A DNA stretch of 64,000 nucleotides from Ruegeria sp. THAF33 (GCF_009363615.1 NZ_CP045384.1:1362501-1426500); one strand, 5' to 3'. Numbered from the stretch's first letter, positions 9,825 through 19,414 are shown. The notes: generated by a model from the letters alone, not told the origin. Numbers and translations are program-made.

Positions 9825-9859
9825 ATTTCTGAATTCTTACAGAAATTTTGCAGGCGCAA
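9825..9859 (-). promoter_or_regulatory. Candidate operator region of the valine-catabolism operon
   Basis: A perfect dyad, ATTTCTG-N8-CAGAAAT (9825-9846), lies 40 bases upstream of the acyl-CoA dehydrogenase start. It runs directly into TTTTGCAGGCGCAAC (9846-9860). The TTTTGCA half matches exactly the half-site of the palindrome between mmsA and its divergent LysR gene. A shared regulator is my inference. Confidence 0.4.
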
Positions 9860-9897
9860 CAATGAGTCGGTTGAAACGGGTCACAAGCCGGAAACGT

Positions 9898-11013
9898 TCA
9901 GAGATCGGCGTGAAATTCCTCGATCAGGTGGCGCACGACGGCTTGCCCCGGATCATCACCGCGCGCTGATGCCTCGGCATGAATACGGCGTTGGCGCGTG
10001 GCGGAAGTGCCGTTTTCAGCAATCTGCCTGAGCCGTGCAAGCTCGGTCATCGTGCCAAGTGCTTCGGTGTCTTCTGCCAACAACCCCATGAGGTCGCCGA
10101 TCAGTTCAGACATGGGCTTGACCGAACGGTCGCCGAAATCGATCAGCCCTTCGCCCACTCCGTAGCGCTGTGCGCGCCAGCGGTTTTCACCGATCAGGAA
10201 ACGATCATATTGCCTCCAGCGCAGGTTGCGGTCTTTCAGACGGCACAGCATCCGGGTCAATGCCTGAACCAGTGCGGCCAACGACAAAGTGTGTTCCAGA
10301 CGGGGTTGAACATCCATGATCCGCGTTTCCAAAGTTGGGAAACGATGTGAGGGGCGTAGATCCCACCAAATCTTGGTGGTGTCTTCGATGACCCCAAGCT
10401 CGACCAGAATGCCTGTGTTCCGTTCGTACTCGCCCCAGCTAGCGAACACGGGTGGCAGCCCGGTGCGGGGCAGGTTGTCGAACACCGTCAGCCGGTATGA
10501 AGACAGGCCGGTATCCTCGCCGTTCCAATAGGGCGAAGATGTGGACAACGCCAGAAGATGAGGAAGAAAGTATGACAGTTGCGGCATCAGATCGGCACGC
10601 AAGGCAGGGTCCTCGACCCCGACATGTACATGCATCCCGCAGATCAGCATCCGCCGGGCAACGCCGCCCAATGCATGTTGCAGTGCGTCATAGCGTTCTT
10701 TCCGCGTGTGGTGTTGATCCTTCCAGTTGGCAAAAGGGTGGCACGAGACGGCGATAGGGGACAGGTTGTATTCAGCAGCCCGTTTCGACACGCATGACCG
10801 CAGCCGCTTCAGGTCTTCGCGCGCCGAAGCGACCGTGGCGTGCGGTCTGGTTCCAACCTCGATTTGACATTGCAGGAACTCGGGGCTGACCTGACCTTCG
10901 AAATCGCTTTGGCAGGCCGCCATCAGCGCTTCGGGGGCTTCGGACAATTGCAGGCTGTCACGATCCACCAACAGGTATTCTTCTTCGATCCCGAGTGTAA
11001 ATTCCTGCTGCAT
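9898..11013 (-). CDS. YbdK-type carboxylate-amine ligase (glutamate-cysteine ligase GCS2 family)
   Basis: The 371-residue protein belongs to the GCS2 family of ATP-dependent carboxylate-amine ligases. The N-terminus [13 protein letters not shown] carries the metal/ATP-binding glutamates and [13 protein letters not shown] the conserved histidines. [16 protein letters not shown] is the family substrate-site block. E. coli YbdK has only weak glutamate-cysteine ligase activity, so the true substrate is uncertain; a classical gshA role is unlikely. I chose the ATG at 11013 because GAGGG precedes it by 6 bases and homologues begin at [13 protein letters not shown]. The gene stands alone and diverges from the methyltransferase gene. 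Confidence 0.85.
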   Translation of the reverse strand: MQQEFTLGIEEEYLLVDRDSLQLSEAPEALMAACQSDFEGQVSPEFLQCQIEVGTRPHATVASAREDLKRLRSCVSKRAAEYNLSPIAVSCHPFANWKDQHHTRKERYDALQHALGGVARRMLICGMHVHVGVEDPALRADLMPQLSYFLPHLLALSTSSPYWNGEDTGLSSYRLTVFDNLPRTGLPPVFASWGEYERNTGILVELGVIEDTTKIWWDLRPSHRFPTLETRIMDVQPRLEHTLSLAALVQALTRMLCRLKDRNLRWRQYDRFLIGENRWRAQRYGVGEGLIDFGDRSVKPMSELIGDLMGLLAEDTEALGTMTELARLRQIAENGTSATRQRRIHAEASARGDDPGQAVVRHLIEEFHADL

Positions 11014-11150
11014 GGGGGCCCTCGCAGTTGTCAGTCCCATCAGTGAATACGGAAATTTACGTTTTGCCAAGGGTTTGACAGGCTTGCCCTTGCAGAGAAA
11101 CGGTTCGCAACGGTAAGGAACATTGCATCACAGATCGCGGAGCCAGCGCC

Positions 11151-12002
11151 TTGAAACCCAGAAAATTCCCGAAGATCAACGCCGCCCTTGAAGAATTGGG
11201 GGTGAAACTGGTCGACAGAGTTGCGGAACAGGATGAACGGGCGCGGCTGGAAGCCTTCGAAGCGGCGGGTGGGTTGACGCGCCCCGCCTATGCGTTGTCG
11301 CCAGGGATGGAAGGGTTCGACATCTCTCAACTTGTGGCGGAATTCGAGCGTCACAAAGCTGCCCTGGAGGCGCTGAAAGATCCCGCACGCAACCTGACCG
11401 GTTATCGTACCGGCAATGGTTACTATGACAGCCCGGATGCGGATGCATTGTATCTGATGATCCGCCGCTTTCAGCCCAAACGCGTGATCGAAGTCGGATG
11501 CGGCAATTCCACCCGTGTGACCCGTCAGGCAATCATCGACGGCAATCTGGATACCACCATTACCGCGGTTGATCCGTACCCACGCGCCGATATCGACCAT
11601 GTGGTCGACCGGTTCGAGCAGAAACGTCTTGAAGATACAGACCCGGCCCTGTTCGCAGAGCTGGAGGCCGGAGACATTCTGTTCATCGACTCCAGCCATG
11701 TTGTGCGGATGAGCAATGACGTCGCCCATCTGTTCTGCCGCATTATACCGTCGCTGAAACCCGGGGTGGTGATCCACGTTCACGATGTTTTTTTACCTTA
11801 CGAATATCCCAAGCGCTTCTTCTATGATTGCCCGGGCTGGGGAGAGCAGTACGTATTGCACAGCTTGCTGCAATCTGGCGCGTACTCAATGCTTTGGCCG
11901 GGATATTACCTGCAACAGGATCGGCCTGATGCCGTTGTTGCCTTGCCGTTCCTGGCCGAGGGGCGGGCGCAAAGCATCTGGGTGCAGCTCAAAGAAAACT
12001 GA
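11151..12002 (+). CDS. Class I SAM-dependent methyltransferase family protein
   Basis: The 283-residue protein contains a Methyltransf_24-type Rossmann fold. Motif I is VIEVGCGNSTRVT (near residue 117), an acidic VDPYPR follows at the end of the second strand, and GDILFIDSSHVV and PGVVIHVHDVFLPYEYP mark the later strands. Such domains occur in cephalosporin-hydroxylase-like and sugar or lipid methyltransferases, so the acceptor is unknown. No in-frame ATG fits; translation most likely begins at the TTG at 11151 with a GGAG element 9 bases upstream. The N-terminal 100 residues are an uncharacterised helical extension. It stands alone, divergent from the YbdK-type gene. Confidence 0.75.
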   Translation: MKPRKFPKINAALEELGVKLVDRVAEQDERARLEAFEAAGGLTRPAYALSPGMEGFDISQLVAEFERHKAALEALKDPARNLTGYRTGNGYYDSPDADALYLMIRRFQPKRVIEVGCGNSTRVTRQAIIDGNLDTTITAVDPYPRADIDHVVDRFEQKRLEDTDPALFAELEAGDILFIDSSHVVRMSNDVAHLFCRIIPSLKPGVVIHVHDVFLPYEYPKRFFYDCPGWGEQYVLHSLLQSGAYSMLWPGYYLQQDRPDAVVALPFLAEGRAQSIWVQLKEN

Positions 12003-12073
12003 AACCAAAGTGATCCATTGCGGTAAAAGGTCCGTACCCCTTTCCATAACACGCTGGAGAGGAGAAGACAGCT

Positions 12074-12550
<477 letters not shown>

Positions 12551-12571
12551 GCGCTGTCTTCCGAAGACAAG

Positions 12572-12599
12572 AAAGCCCCGGCGATCGACCGGGGCTTTT
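12572..12599. terminator. Bidirectional terminator between fasciclin and L,D-transpeptidase genes
   Basis: A perfect 10-bp stem (AAAGCCCCGG and CCGGGGCTTT) surrounds a 7-base loop and has T-rich ends on both strands. It lies between two convergent genes. Confidence 0.88.
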
Positions 12600-12618
12600 G
12601 CTTTTCAACCCGGGTGGA

Positions 12619-13218
12619 TCAGACCAGTCGAACCTGCGTGCCGACTTTTACCAGCGGATACAGCTCTTCTACATGCTGGTTGTACAGGCCAATACAACCT
12701 GACGAGCTCTGACGACCGATCTTGCGGGTGTCGTGCGTGCCATGGACAAGATAGGCAGGCCAACCCAGATACATGGCGCGGGTTCCCAGTGGGTTGCCAG
12801 GATCGCCACCTTCCATCCGAAGCGGCAGCGAAGGATCACGTTCGCGCATTGATGCCGTAGGTGTCCAGCTTGGGAATTCCGTCTTACGCACAACTTTCGT
12901 GTACCCGCGTTTGGTAAGCTCTTCGCTCATGGGTACGGAACTTGGGTACAGTTTGTATGTGCCGTCAGGCCCCCAGTAATGGACTGCGCGGCTGGTGATA
13001 TCGGCCAACAGGCAACCAACGCCCAATTCATCGAAATGGTCCTGCCAGTTCTGCTGCGAGAAGGACGATATATTGCGTCGGACTGGCAATTGCGTACTGA
13101 TCGCGTCTTCCGTTTCAGGGAAAGCATCCGTGCTTTGTGCCCGAACAAGGGCAGGTGTTGCCACCAAAGAAGCCACGCCCAGCAAGGCAGAGCGACGGGT
13201 CATACGGGATTGGGACAA
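12619..13218 (-). CDS. Exported L,D-transpeptidase (YkuD/ErfK family)
   Basis: This periplasmic enzyme makes 3-3 peptidoglycan cross-links or attaches proteins to the wall. The 199-residue product begins with a twin-arginine-like signal (MTRRSALLGVASLVATPALVRA). The catalytic region reads HGTHDTRKIGRQSSSGCIGL, with the histidine and the nucleophilic cysteine of the YkuD motif. A TTG start at 13218 fits best, since GGAGG lies 6 bases upstream; the GTG at 13239 lacks such a site. Upstream of the catalytic domain is a segment typical of roseobacter members of this family. Terminates against the shared hairpin. Confidence 0.9.
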   Translation of the reverse strand: MSQSRMTRRSALLGVASLVATPALVRAQSTDAFPETEDAISTQLPVRRNISSFSQQNWQDHFDELGVGCLLADITSRAVHYWGPDGTYKLYPSSVPMSEELTKRGYTKVVRKTEFPSWTPTASMRERDPSLPLRMEGGDPGNPLGTRAMYLGWPAYLVHGTHDTRKIGRQSSSGCIGLYNQHVEELYPLVKVGTQVRLV

Positions 13219-13353
13219 GGTTGCCTCCGATAAGTTCACTGCTCAGTACATCGTTCACGCCAAAATATGGGTCTTGGTTGAATTTTTCCAGAGTGAACCA
13301 CTTGAATTTCCTGTGACCGAGCGGACGAAAGCTGGTTTTCGGCGGAAAGATGC

Positions 13354-13385
13354 AAAAAGCCCGGCCATTTAACGGGCCGGGCTTC
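13354..13385 (-). terminator. Rho-independent terminator of mmsA
   Basis: Read on the minus strand, AAGCCCGGCC and GGCCGGGCTT pair around a GTTAAAT loop, and the hairpin ends in a TTTTT tail. It begins 22 bases after the mmsA stop codon. Confidence 0.9.
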
Positions 13386-13406
13386 AAGCGTCAGGAAACA
13401 GTGGGA

Positions 13407-14906
13407 TCAGTCCATTGCTTTGAAGTTGAACTCGCCACCTTCCTTGATGCCCGACGGCCAGCGTGCGGTCACGGTTTTGGTGCGGGTGTAGAACTTGAAG
13501 CTGTCCGGGCCGTGCTGGTTCAGATCGCCGAACATGGATTTCTTCCAACCGCCGAAGGTGTGATAGGCCAGCGGAACCGGAATCGGAACATTGATGCCGA
13601 CCATTCCGATGTTCACACGACTAGCAAAGTCACGTGCGGTATCGCCATCGCGGGTAAAGATCGCGGTGCCGTTTCCGTATTCGTGATCCATCGCCAGTTT
13701 AAGGGCCTCTTCGTACGAACCCGCGCGCACGGTGGACAGAACCGGGCCAAAGATTTCCTGTTTGTAGATGTCCATCTCGGGCGTCACGTGGTCGAACAGG
13801 TGCGGGCCGACAAAGAAGCCGTCCTCATAGCCTTGCAGGCTGAAGTCGCGGTTGTCGACAACCAGTTTCGCACCCTGTTCGACGCCTGAATTGATCAGGC
13901 CCAGAATGCGCTGTTTGGCGGCGGCGGTCACAACCGGGCCCATGTCAACGTCATCACCGGCAGTGTAGGGGCCAACCTTCAGCTTTTCGATGCGCGGCAC
14001 CAGTTTTTCGATCAGTGCGTCCGCGGTCTCTTCACCCACGGGAACAGCAACCGAAACGGCCATGCAACGTTCGCCAGCCGCACCGAAACCGGCGCCAACC
14101 AGCGCGTCCGCCGCCTGATCCAGATCGGCGTCGGGCATGACGATCATGTGGTTCTTGGCACCGCCGAAGCACTGTGCTCGTTTCCCATTCGCGGTTGCGC
14201 GGCTGTAGATATACTGTGCGATCGGGGTTGAACCCACAAAGCTGACGCCCTGAATGATCTCGCTGTCGAGGATGGTGTCGACCGCTTCCTTGTCGCCGTT
14301 CACGACCTGGAAAACGCCTTTGGGCAGGCCTGCTTCGACGAACAGTTCAGCCAGCATCAGGGGCACGGACGGGTCGCGTTCGGACGGTTTCAGAACAACG
14401 GCGTTACCGCAGGCCAGGGCAGGGCCAACGTGCCAGAGCGGCATCATGGCCGGAAAGTTGAACGGCATGATCGAGCCGACAACACCCAAAGGCTGGCGCA
14501 TGGAATACATGTCAATGCCGGGGCCCGCGCTGTCGGTAAATTCACCCTTCAGCATCTGCGGTGCGCCAATGCAGTATTCGATCACTTCCAGACCACGCTG
14601 CAAATCACCCTTGGCGTCGGGGATGGTTTTGCCGTGCTCACGGCTCAGCGCTTCGGCCAGTTTGTCCATGTCGCGGTTCATCAGGCCGACCATGGCCATC
14701 ATGACGCGCGCGCGCTTCTGCGGGTTGGTTGCGCCCCATGCGGGCTGGGCGGCGGCGGCGGCCTCGATCGCGGCGGTGGTTTCCGCCGCACTGGCCATCG
14801 GGCACTTGTATTGAACTTCGCCAGTTGCCGGGTTGTAGACGTCGTCGAAACGACCGGACGTTCCGGCGACCATTTCGCCGTTCAGGAAATGGGTCAGGTC
14901 TTGCAT
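13407..14906 (-). CDS. mmsA: CoA-acylating methylmalonate-semialdehyde dehydrogenase
   Basis: MmsA oxidises methylmalonate semialdehyde (and malonate semialdehyde) to propionyl-CoA or acetyl-CoA, the last step of valine and also of inositol or thymine breakdown. The 499-residue aldehyde dehydrogenase shows MPFNFPAMMPLWHVGPALA, the NAD-binding VSFVGSTPIAQYIY, and catalytic Cys281 in AAGERCMAVS. The FGGAKNHMIVMPDAD motif is typical of the CoA-acylating MmsA branch. The start at 14906 follows GGAGGAG by 7 bases. A LysR gene diverges from it, across a 104-base region with a strong palindrome. It is separate from the mmsB operon, so it may have its own control. Confidence 0.96.
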   Translation of the reverse strand: MQDLTHFLNGEMVAGTSGRFDDVYNPATGEVQYKCPMASAAETTAAIEAAAAAQPAWGATNPQKRARVMMAMVGLMNRDMDKLAEALSREHGKTIPDAKGDLQRGLEVIEYCIGAPQMLKGEFTDSAGPGIDMYSMRQPLGVVGSIMPFNFPAMMPLWHVGPALACGNAVVLKPSERDPSVPLMLAELFVEAGLPKGVFQVVNGDKEAVDTILDSEIIQGVSFVGSTPIAQYIYSRATANGKRAQCFGGAKNHMIVMPDADLDQAADALVGAGFGAAGERCMAVSVAVPVGEETADALIEKLVPRIEKLKVGPYTAGDDVDMGPVVTAAAKQRILGLINSGVEQGAKLVVDNRDFSLQGYEDGFFVGPHLFDHVTPEMDIYKQEIFGPVLSTVRAGSYEEALKLAMDHEYGNGTAIFTRDGDTARDFASRVNIGMVGINVPIPVPLAYHTFGGWKKSMFGDLNQHGPDSFKFYTRTKTVTARWPSGIKEGGEFNFKAMD

Positions 14907-14943
14907 CAATAGCTCCTCCGATAAATTTGCGCGCAGAATAGGC

Positions 14944-14961
14944 TTGCAGAAATCCTGCGAA
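14944..14961. promoter_or_regulatory. Imperfect dyad in the mmsA-lysR intergenic region
   Basis: TTGCAG and CTGCGA (5 of 6 positions symmetric) flank a 5-base spacer, about 40 bases from the perfect palindrome at 14984. Paired sites of this kind are common at LysR-controlled divergent promoters, one for recruitment and one for activation. This is inference from layout. Confidence 0.35.
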
Positions 14962-14983
14962 CAGAGGCAATGTCTCAAAAGAG

Positions 14984-15001
14984 TTTTGCAAAAATGCAAA
15001 A
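14984..15001. promoter_or_regulatory. LysR-type operator between mmsA and its divergent regulator
   Basis: TTTTGCA-AAAA-TGCAAAA is a perfect 7-bp inverted repeat that contains the LysR signature T-N11-A (T14986, A14998). It ends 9 bases before the LysR start codon, so binding would also autoregulate that gene. Confidence 0.6.
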
Positions 15002-15010
15002 GGGATCAAA

Positions 15011-15913
15011 ATGACCCCAAATTGGGATGATATGCGGATTTTCCTGGCTGTTGCGCGCGAGGAAAGCCTGTCTTCCGCTGGTCGTATCCTGAAGATCGAC
15101 CCTGCCACCGTCGGTCGGCGCATTGCGCGCCTGGAGGCGACGCTGGATTCCACATTGTTCACCAAGTCGCAGCAAGGCTATGTTCTGACCCCGGCGGGAC
15201 AGCGGCTGTTGGAACACGGGCTGCACGCAGAAGAGGCGATGCGCGCGGCGGCCGGGGCGGTAACAGGACCAACGAAAACGCTAAGCGGGCAAATCCGGAT
15301 TGGTGCGCCGGACGGCAGTGCCAACTACCTGCTGCCGCAAGTGTGTGCCAAAATCAGCGACGCAAACCCTGATCTGGACATTCAGATCCTTGCGCTTCCG
15401 CGTGTGATCAACCTGTCCCGTCGCGAGGCGGATATGGCGGTTACGGTCAGTGCGCCGACCGCCGGTCAGCTGCTGGTGAAGAAAATCAGCGACTACAAGC
15501 TGCACATGGTCGCGACCGAAGAGTATCTGAAGCGACATGATCCGATCCGGAGCATTGCTGACCTGAAGGGCCACAGGTTGATTGGCTATATCCCTGATAT
15601 GATCTTTGACCGGGAACTTGATTACCTGAATGACATTGGCGTTGACCGTGTCGCTCTTGCATCGAATTCGGTATCGGTTCAACTGCGGCAGGTCTGCCTG
15701 GGAACAGGGGTTTGCGTGGCGCATGATTTCACGTTGCCGTTCCACCCGGGGCTTCGGAAAATCCTGACGGATCAAGTGAGTTTGACGCGCAGCTTCTATC
15801 TGGTCAGGCATCAGGGTGACCAGCGCAACGAGCGGTTGAACCGCTTTGCGGATGCCCTGACACGCGGTATTCGCGATGAAGTGCTTCGTTTGGAAGCAGG
15901 CCCCGACGCTTGA
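15011..15913 (+). CDS. LysR-family transcriptional regulator, putative regulator of mmsA
   Basis: The 300-residue protein has an N-terminal winged helix-turn-helix (MRIFLAVAREESLSSAGRILKIDPATVGRRIARLE) and a C-terminal periplasmic-binding-protein-like effector domain from about residue 90. The recognition helix reads DPATVGRRIARLE, which places it in the subgroup with a GRR rather than SRQ pattern. The gene diverges from mmsA with overlapping control region, so control of mmsA and perhaps of the mmsB operon is likely. The effector is unknown; a valine or inositol breakdown intermediate would fit. The ATG at 15011 is preceded by AGGGAT. Confidence 0.9.
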   Translation: MTPNWDDMRIFLAVAREESLSSAGRILKIDPATVGRRIARLEATLDSTLFTKSQQGYVLTPAGQRLLEHGLHAEEAMRAAAGAVTGPTKTLSGQIRIGAPDGSANYLLPQVCAKISDANPDLDIQILALPRVINLSRREADMAVTVSAPTAGQLLVKKISDYKLHMVATEEYLKRHDPIRSIADLKGHRLIGYIPDMIFDRELDYLNDIGVDRVALASNSVSVQLRQVCLGTGVCVAHDFTLPFHPGLRKILTDQVSLTRSFYLVRHQGDQRNERLNRFADALTRGIRDEVLRLEAGPDA

Positions 15914-15940
15914 CAGGTCGCGGCAATCGCGCAACGCTTT

Positions 15941-15960
15941 GGAATAAGTGTTATTATTCC
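15941..15960. repeat. Perfect inverted repeat before the CBS-domain gene
   Basis: GGAATAA-GTGTTA-TTATTCC is a 7-bp dyad directly upstream of the GGAGG ribosome site of the CBS gene. It could be an operator or a hairpin in the leader. The 60-base gap to the LysR stop leaves little room for anything else. Confidence 0.45.
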
Positions 15961-15973
15961 GGAGGTATTCTTC

Positions 15974-16411
15974 ATGCTAGTTCAGGCCATCCTGAAGTCC
16001 AAAGCGACAGATGGTGTCGTGACCGTGGCGTCAACGGCGACAGTCTCAGAGGCCTCGAAGATTCTTGCGGACAAGCGGATCGGTACGGTCGTTGTTTCCG
16101 ACGATGGTGGCGAAACTGCGGCCGGCATCCTGTCGGAACGCGACATCGTCCGGGAATTGGCGGCCAGCGGCAGTGGTTGTCTGAACCAACCAGTAAAGTC
16201 TTATATGACCCAAGACCTCGTCACGGCGACGCGCCAGACCACCGTGGAAGACATCATGTCCCGCATGACAGAGGGGCGCTTTCGCCACATGCCGGTGGTT
16301 GAAGATGGAAAACTCGTAGGCATTGTCACTTTGGGTGATGTGGTGAAGGCTCAGCTTTCCGAACTTGCGATGGAAAAAGATGCCCTTGAAGGCATGATAA
16401 TGGGGCACTGA
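15974..16411 (+). CDS. CBS-domain pair protein
   Basis: This 145-residue cytoplasmic protein consists of two CBS domains (about residues 8-65 and 75-135) and nothing else. CBS pairs bind adenine nucleotides such as AMP or ATP and act as energy sensors in larger complexes. Visible CBS signatures are RIGTVVVSDD, GILSERDIVR, RFRHMPVVED and LVGIVTLGDVVK. The start has a good GGAGG site 10 bases upstream. It lies between the LysR gene and coaD on the same strand, 85 bases before coaD, but no functional link is evident. Confidence 0.9.
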   Translation: MLVQAILKSKATDGVVTVASTATVSEASKILADKRIGTVVVSDDGGETAAGILSERDIVRELAASGSGCLNQPVKSYMTQDLVTATRQTTVEDIMSRMTEGRFRHMPVVEDGKLVGIVTLGDVVKAQLSELAMEKDALEGMIMGH

Positions 16412-16496
16412 CGACAAGGGTTGCCCAAGCAATCACTTGCACCTGCAGCAAAGTTATGTTTGCTTGCGCAGAAATTTTGTTGCGCAGGAGGGCGCG

Positions 16497-16988
16497 ATGC
16501 GGGTTGGATTGTATCCTGGAACCTTTGATCCCATCACCATGGGGCACATCGATATCATCCGTCGGGCGGCAGCTTTGGTGGACAAACTGGTTATCGGTGT
16601 GGCCATCAACCGGGACAAGGGCCCTCTGTTCTCGCTGGAAGAGCGCGTGGCCATGATCGAAGCGGAATGCGCCAGGCTGTCCGAACAGACCGGAACCGAA
16701 ATCATCGCGCATCCCTTCGAAAACCTGCTGATTGATTGTGCGCGGGATGTAGGCGCGCAAATCATCGTACGCGGCCTGCGTGCGGTAGCCGATTTCGAAT
16801 ACGAATTTCAGATGGTCGGCATGAACCGGGCTCTGGACGATTCGATCGAGACCGTGTTCCTGATGGCCGAAGCGCGCCATCAGGCGATCGCGTCCAAGCT
16901 GGTGAAGGAAATCGCCCGGCTGAACGGGGACGTGTCGAAATTCGTCACGCCCCGTGTCAATGATGCGCTGAAAAAAAGGTTAGGCTAA
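16497..16988 (+). CDS. coaD: Phosphopantetheine adenylyltransferase
   Basis: CoaD transfers AMP from ATP to 4'-phosphopantetheine, the penultimate step of coenzyme A synthesis. The 163-residue protein has the nucleotidyltransferase start GLYPGTFDPITMGHIDII with the TxGH motif, RGLRAVADFEYEFQMVGMN in the middle and SSK-type C-terminal segment ASKLVKEIARLNGDVSKFV. The ATG at 16497 follows GGAGGG by 5 bases, and earlier in-frame starts are not conserved. The last 9 bases overlap the 3' end of the convergent gap gene, so there is no room for a terminator between the two. Confidence 0.97.
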   Translation: MRVGLYPGTFDPITMGHIDIIRRAAALVDKLVIGVAINRDKGPLFSLEERVAMIEAECARLSEQTGTEIIAHPFENLLIDCARDVGAQIIVRGLRAVADFEYEFQMVGMNRALDDSIETVFLMAEARHQAIASKLVKEIARLNGDVSKFVTPRVNDALKKRLG

Positions 16989-17984
16989 GGCACCCATTGC
17001 GGCCGCAGTATCCAGCATCCGGTTCGAAAAGCCCCATTCATTGTCATACCACGCCAGCACACGAACCAGCGTGCCATCAGTGACTTTGGTTTCAGCCAGT
17101 GACACGGTCGAGCTGTGCGGGTCGTGATTGAAGTCGATGGAAACCAGAGGACGGCTTTCCGCGGCAAGAACGCCGGGGATTTTGGCAGCCGCATCGACGA
17201 ACAGTTGGTTGACCTCTTCTTCAGTCGTCGGGCGTGAAACCTCGGCCACAAGATCAACGACCGAGACATTGGGGGTTGGAACACGGATGGCCTGACCGGT
17301 CAGTTTTCCTTTGAGTTGCGGCAGCACTAGCCCCACGGCAGCGGCCGCACCGGTTGTCGTAGGGATCATCGACAGCGCCGCCGCTCGGGACAGGTAGGGA
17401 TCTTTTCCCACTGTATCATGCACCGGCTGGCTGGCAGTGTAAGCGTGAACAGTGGTCATATTGCCGTGCTTGATACCAAGGCCGGCATCCAGAGCCGCAG
17501 CAACAGGAGACAGGCAGTTGGTGGTGCAGGATGCGTTTGAGACCACCAGATCATCGGCGGTCAGTTCGCCATCGTTGACACCAAAGACGATGGTTTTCAC
17601 ACCGCCGTCACCTCTGGCCGGGGCAGAGATCAGAACTTTCCGGGATCCGTTCTTGAAGTGACGTTCCGCCGCCTCGCGCGTACGAAACACACCCGTACAT
17701 TCCAAAACGACGTCAATGTCCGACCAGGGCAGATCCTCGGGGTTGCGCTCGCTGCTCAGCCGAATTGGACCACGACCCACGTCAAGTCCCGCATCGCTGA
17801 GCGTAACCGGGTTGGGGTAGCGGCCGTGAACGCTGTCAAATTCAAACAGGTGCGCGTTCATTTCGGGTTTGCCAAGATCGTTGATCGCGACGATCTCAAC
17901 GTCCGTACGTCCGCTTTCCATCACCGCGCGCAGAACCCCGCGCCCGATCCGTCCAAATCCGTTGATCGCCAGTTTCAAGGTCAT
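16980..17984 (-). CDS. gap: Glyceraldehyde-3-phosphate dehydrogenase, paralogue 1
   Basis: The 334-residue enzyme interconverts glyceraldehyde-3-phosphate and 1,3-bisphosphoglycerate. It has INGFGRIGRGVLR at the N-terminus, the catalytic Cys153 in SNASCTTNCL, the HAYTASQ and RAAALSMIPTTTGAA blocks, and WYDNEWGFSNRM near the end. The second strand ends in AINDLG, retaining the aspartate that contacts the NAD ribose, so NAD dependence is expected. A perfect 12-bp palindrome, GTTAGCGCTAAC, lies 34 bases upstream of the start. A small membrane-protein gene precedes it. A second paralogue lies 1.3 kb upstream on the same strand. Confidence 0.96.
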   Translation of the reverse strand: MTLKLAINGFGRIGRGVLRAVMESGRTDVEIVAINDLGKPEMNAHLFEFDSVHGRYPNPVTLSDAGLDVGRGPIRLSSERNPEDLPWSDIDVVLECTGVFRTREAAERHFKNGSRKVLISAPARGDGGVKTIVFGVNDGELTADDLVVSNASCTTNCLSPVAAALDAGLGIKHGNMTTVHAYTASQPVHDTVGKDPYLSRAAALSMIPTTTGAAAAVGLVLPQLKGKLTGQAIRVPTPNVSVVDLVAEVSRPTTEEEVNQLFVDAAAKIPGVLAAESRPLVSIDFNHDPHSSTVSLAETKVTDGTLVRVLAWYDNEWGFSNRMLDTAAAMGALA

Positions 17985-18017
17985 GGTCTGCTCCGTCCAA
18001 ATGTCTCAGTAAGATGA

Positions 18018-18029
18018 GTTAGCGCTAAC
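18018..18029. promoter_or_regulatory. GCGC-centred palindromic operator upstream of gap paralogue 1
   Basis: GTTAGCGCTAAC is a perfect 12-bp palindrome with a central CG, the hallmark of LacI-family operators. Related sequences lie upstream of gap paralogue 2 (19372-19414) and fba (58070-58079), with a weaker one at tkt (22535-22548). Confidence 0.6.
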
Positions 18030-18066
18030 AATGACAGATCAAGCGAAATGTCAAGGAAAACCTCTG

Positions 18067-18210
18067 TCACCGCCAGAAAGCGAGCCAGTCCAGAAAGTCG
18101 TAAAGCTTCTTGCCGAGGAAAAGCAGATGTTCGGTGCCGTACAGCGCAACATCCAGCATAATACCGCCGAGAAGAAGAAGGCCGAGCCAGATAGCGATTT
18201 GGTTGGTCAT
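18067..18210 (-). CDS. Small single-pass membrane protein (47 residues)
   Basis: The short protein starts MTNQIAIWLGLLLLGGIMLD, a hydrophobic helix of about 18 residues, and continues with an amphipathic GTEHLLFLGKKLYDFLDWLAF tail. It lies between the two gap genes on the same strand, right after the terminator of gap paralogue 2. A GGGAC ribosome-like element lies 6 bases before the ATG at 18210. I do not recognise a named family with certainty. Uninterrupted frame, plausible start and operon placement support a real gene. It is 82 bases upstream of gap 1. Confidence 0.6.
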   Translation of the reverse strand: MTNQIAIWLGLLLLGGIMLDVALYGTEHLLFLGKKLYDFLDWLAFWR

Positions 18211-18228
18211 GGCTGTCCCGAACGTAAA

Positions 18229-18257
18229 ATGCCCGCTCAGATAACCTGAGCGGGCAT
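18229..18257 (-). terminator. Rho-independent terminator of gap paralogue 2
   Basis: A perfect 12-bp stem (ATGCCCGCTCAG and CTGAGCGGGCAT) encloses a 5-base loop, and on the minus strand it is followed by TTTTA. It separates gap 2 from the small membrane-protein gene and gap 1. Confidence 0.88.
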
Positions 18258-18282
18258 CAAGGTACAAGCGAAGTCCGAAGGG

Positions 18283-19284
<1,002 letters not shown>

Positions 19285-19371
19285 ATGACGTCTCCAGATG
19301 CACTTGCTTTGAGGGCCATATAACGGCGAAAAGGGAATCTCAAAAGGGCAAAAACGGCATATTTTTAAGGT

Positions 19372-19414
19372 GTTAGCGCAAACCTGCGCCGGTTGCGCTA
19401 ACGCTTGCGCTAGC
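19372..19414. promoter_or_regulatory. Cluster of three GCGC-centred operator-like sites between gap paralogue 2 and the DUF808 gene
   Basis: GTTAGCGCAAAC (19372-19383), GTTGCGCTAAC (19392-19402) and CTTGCGCTAGC (19404-19414) are variants of the perfect palindrome at 18018. The first two also form a larger inverted repeat with 10-bp arms. They lie 90-130 bases upstream of gap 2 and about 50-95 bases upstream of the divergent DUF808 gene. Confidence 0.55.
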
